Part shown: piece after piece, positions 61,062 to 64,000 of the stretch
Layout of the letters: each line of letters opens with the position of its first letter
Position numbering within the stretch: the stretch's first letter is position 1
NCBI GenBank assembly: GCA_009733775.1
Contig: WOGZ01000038.1
Location: 115,902 to 179,901, forward strand
DNA: 64,000 nucleotides
DNA from: Alectoria sarmentosa
Taxonomy: Eukaryota > Ascomycota > Lecanoromycetes > Lecanorales > Parmeliaceae
Direction of reading: 5' to 3'
The notes under the pieces: generated by a model
What the model was told of the DNA's origin: nothing
The model's database searches: none
The model's input: only the letters and a program-made list of their open reading frames with translations
Made by a program: the position numbers and the translations under genes

Positions 61062-62524
61062 ATGTCTGATTTCTATGCAGGACCTGATGATTCCACCAAC
61101 GAAGATGCGCTTATCAAAGGCAGTATCATAGCTACTTGGGCGTTGGCGGTCATTGCCGTATCTCTTCGTTTTATTGCGCGACGGCTCTCGAAGGCAAGGT
61201 TTTGGTATGATGACTGGCTTGTGTTGCCTGTTACGGTAAGCATTCCTCATGTCAAGAATCGCAGCAACTACGTCGAGAGCCTTGGAGAACAGATTAAGCT
61301 CATACGTGTACCAGCTCTGCGCCACGGCGTTGTGCTTCACCTCTGCTGTTTGGAGTAAGTCAATCGGGCTGTATTGAAGGCTACATCATAATCATTCATC
61401 TGCTTACCGAATGTGTATCATACATCAGTGACCGAGCAAGGTTTGGGACACTACTTATCTACCGTAACACCTTTTCAAATCGGTACCTTCGTGAAGGGAA
61501 TTTTCATCTCTGAGATCTGCTGGACGTTCGTTGTCTGGATCGTCAAATATTCCATCCTAGCTTTTTACTGGCGACTTTTCAGCGCCAACCGCCGACCAAT
61601 TCAAGTCATTATTTGGATTCTCGCAGTAGTTGTGATGATATGGGGAGTCGCAGTGGTAGGTGCTCGTCCCTTGAGTCAGCGGGACGTTTCAGCAAGACGG
61701 TATTCGCGGATTTCTGACAATAGGCTAGTTCCTTGTCACAGTACTTCAATGTGTTCCTGTCTACAAAATCTGGAATCTTGAAGGCAGGAATGGATGCCAC
61801 GTTACGACTTTTGCGATTTATGTGGGCTCGTCGACACCACACATCGTCATCGATGTAGTGCTTTTGGGTTTTCCAGTACCATTGATCTGGAACCTCCATA
61901 TGCGTAGGTCTCAGAAAATCATGTTGACGGCCATATTCGCTGTGGGTGGCTTGTAGGTCGCCCTTTTCGTTGCGTCGCCCGCGCCAGGGTTGAAATTGGG
62001 TTCCGCGCTGACACTCGTTTCGGATATAGCGTCACTATTGTCTCTATGATTCGCTTGGTGTATTTAATCAAACTATCTGGGAATCCTGATGAGACACGCA
62101 ATTACACCGAGATTATTATTTGGACGAGCGTTGAGGTGAACATTTCTATCATCTGTGGTCAGTAAATGACAATTTTACCTCCTATTCCTCGAGGTAAAGA
62201 ACATTAGCTGACTCAGTATCTTTCCTGCTAATACTAGCCTGCCTGCCATCTCTCGGCCCAGTAGCATCGTACATCTCAGAGCTACTAAAACGATTACGCA
62301 AGCGAAAGAACATTCACAAAAGAGGGTCCCAATTACTTATGGACATCCTACCGCGAGACCAACCAGCATCATTATCAGTCTCACCATCGTCGCGGAGACA
62401 GAGCTGGAATGATGAGCCACATCTCATGTTAGACTCGTCAGTCGTCGTTGAGGTGGAAGCAAGCAATCCACGAGCGCCAAAATTAGATGCGGAAGCCCCG
62501 GGACCCCATATACTGGAGGTTTAG
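61062..62524 (+). CDS. Fungal rhodopsin-like / PTH11-type integral membrane protein
   Basis: Six exons, join(61062..61235, 61315..61354, 61429..61655, 61729..61952, 62030..62157, 62238..62524), give 359 residues; five introns of 73-80 bp all keep frame. The start is MSDFYAGPDDSTNEDALIKG. Family marks are RFIARRLSKARFWYDDWLVL at helix 1-2, EQGLGHYLSTVTPFQIGTFV in the extracellular loop, WTFVVWIVKYSILAFYWRLF at helix 3, FLVTVLQCVPVYKIWN, and CACLPSLGPV at helix 7. The last is produced only if the final intron ends at the CTAATACTAG acceptor. The C-terminal tail is Ser/Arg/Glu-rich. It is a second, divergent member of the same broad family as the gene at 18.4 kb. The ligand is unknown. Confidence 0.82.
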
Positions 62525-63915
62525 ACATTGGAACCTGTACTGGAGATGGAACCTCATAGACCCTTGGCCGAGTTGGAGGGATCAAGTAAACCATGGATAA
62601 CTTGAAGTGACGGAACGACTATGCCTTCGAGTTCTGATTTCTATGAAAGCACTATCTTCTCAACCAGCGAAGAATGTGGGCACCCTTGTGTAGGACGGAA
62701 TGACAAAAAGAGCTCATGGTTTTAGGACGCGACATGGTCCAGCGGCTATCTGCCATTTCACGATTTCTTTCGTTTCCCACAGAACTGCTTCGGGTCTTTC
62801 CTTTAGTGTCATGACTTTTCGACTTGCCTTGTATGACCTTGCAATCGATTATGATAATACACATCAAGATAAGCCTGCGCTACTGGCTCCTCTCAGCATC
62901 TGAGTCCGGTCTCAGGCGCACAATGAACCTTACTCGGTAATAACCCAGGCGCCGATAGTGCACATCCTAAATATGAAGGGCCATTTTCCAGTCGCAGAAT
63001 TTCCAAGACTGACTGCATACGAAATACACGATACAGGAACTTGGGAGCCGTCAAAAGCGACAAAAGATCAATACTTCACTCCGTTGATCTGACCCATCTT
63101 ATCTATCTAACGTCATCATCGCTCTACAATCCTCAAAACTCAATTAATCACAGGCCCCTTATTTCTCCGTTCAACAAAAACCCAGGCATTTCTGTCCCTC
63201 GAAAACCGCACACTGTCCGACCTCAAATATACCTCTCTACTTCCAATTTCCATTCATGCTATCCTACAACCATTTCCTACTTACCTATATTTCCCCTCCC
63301 CTCCCCTCGTCCAAGAGATGTACATACATATTACTGACATCTTTCTCGCATGCATACCTCTCAGATCGGTGCCCCATTGAGCGGCCAGCAATCCACCTCC
63401 TCCACTCTTCTCTTTGTTCAGCCATATTAAAGTGATGAAACCCGAGTACGCAACGCTAGAATTTCTTTTTATTTAGAAAGAGCAATCAAACATCGTCGTC
63501 GTCGTCAACAACAACAAAAAAAAACCTAGGCATTGTCCAGTCTTGCGGAAAACGCAATACTATCTATCCTACCTTGGGAATAATGAATCCCTCTCTCTAC
63601 TTACTTTCAAGTCCCATCCCATCCCATCCCATCCCATATCAATCCATCCTATTTCATTCATTCATTCATTCATTCAAGCCTATCTATCTATCTCCCCTCC
63701 CCCTCCCTTCCCCTCCCCTCGAGCAAATGTTTATCAAATCACCACCACCACCAATTATTTCACAAGCAAGCATATCTTCTTCTCATATCGGTCAGTGCCA
63801 ACAAGCAAGCAGCTAGCATTCCATCTAATCTACTCCACTCGTTACTCACTCAACCCGTTTTTGAGCGGTCGGACCGACCCAGTAGGTAGGGCAGTGCGGG
63901 GGTAATTAATTTCTT
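62525..63915. other. Intergenic, pyrimidine-rich with simple repeats
   Basis: From about 63600 there are ATCCC, CATT and ATCT repeats. The local ORFs are translations of low-complexity DNA. Confidence 0.4.
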
Positions 63916-64000
63916 GAAGGAGGAAGAGGAAGAGGAAGAGGAAGAGGAAGAGGAAGAGGAAGAGGAAGAGGAAGAGGAAGAGGAAGAGGAAGAGGAAGAG
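63916..64000 (+). repeat. GAGGAA hexanucleotide repeat running off the window end
   Basis: About 14 near-perfect units of GAGGAA. If translated it would give an acidic Glu-rich tract (GAG/GAA), so it could lie in a gene beyond the edge or be a plain microsatellite. Confidence 0.9.

Noticed and set aside
1..64000. tRNA, rRNA and CRISPR signals
   Set aside because: Scanning by eye for T-arm GGTTCGANTCC motifs with flanking stems and for regularly spaced direct repeats gave nothing convincing; a covariance-model search would settle it.

Overview
The window is nuclear DNA of a filamentous ascomycete (Pezizomycotina). The genes are split by short introns of about 45-140 bp with GT..AG ends and CTGAC/CTAAT-like branch sites. 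The families present (Urc4, Crb2/Rad9, Swa2, Gtr1, Pom34, fungal rhodopsin-like membrane proteins, an NLR-type repeat protein) fit that group. One block of about 4.7 kb is extremely AT-rich and looks mutated by repeat-induced point mutation (RIP). A leotiomycete is a guess from general style only. All exon joins were worked out by hand from splice signals, reading frame and family conservation.

Layout. 0-1.3 kb: 3' part of a fungal NLR/ankyrin-like repeat gene (+). 1.7-4.3 kb: nucleoporin Pom34 (-) and a vacuolar PQ-loop transporter (-). 4.3-9.8 kb: mostly non-coding, with a decayed ~185 bp tandem repeat, a short ORF with a RapZ-C-like motif, and a dense microsatellite field. 9.8-17.2 kb: three co-oriented genes (-), an MFS exporter, an 11-exon cytochrome P450 and a 3-beta-HSD-like reductase, which look like a small metabolic cluster with no core synthase. 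A 48-residue membrane microprotein candidate (+) lies between the MFS and P450 genes. 18.4-20.0 kb: a PTH11-like seven-helix protein (+). 22.5-23.8 kb: a dual-specificity phosphatase (-). 24-30 kb: largely non-coding, with a broken wax-synthase-like acyltransferase at 29.4-29.9 kb. 30.4-33.3 kb: the auxilin-like co-chaperone Swa2 (-). 35.1-35.9 kb: a small secreted protein (+). 36.8-38.5 kb: Urc4 of uracil catabolism (+). 38.8-43.7 kb: the AT-rich RIP-like block, bounded by an inverted repeat of 78/70 bp. 44.0-45.1 kb: the TORC1-controlling GTPase Gtr1 (+). 46.6-47.1 kb: a short hypothetical gene. 49.7-51.9 kb: an unusual Zn2Cys6 protein carrying a C-terminal membrane domain (+). 52.4-56.8 kb: the DNA-damage checkpoint mediator Crb2/Rad9/53BP1 (+). 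61.1-62.5 kb: a second PTH11-like membrane protein (+). The window ends in a GAGGAA hexanucleotide repeat.

Housekeeping genes are interleaved with accessory ones. The P450/reductase/MFS group could make and export a modified terpenoid or sterol; that is an inference from gene content. The most unusual items are the inverted-repeat-bounded RIP block and the Zn2Cys6/membrane fusion.
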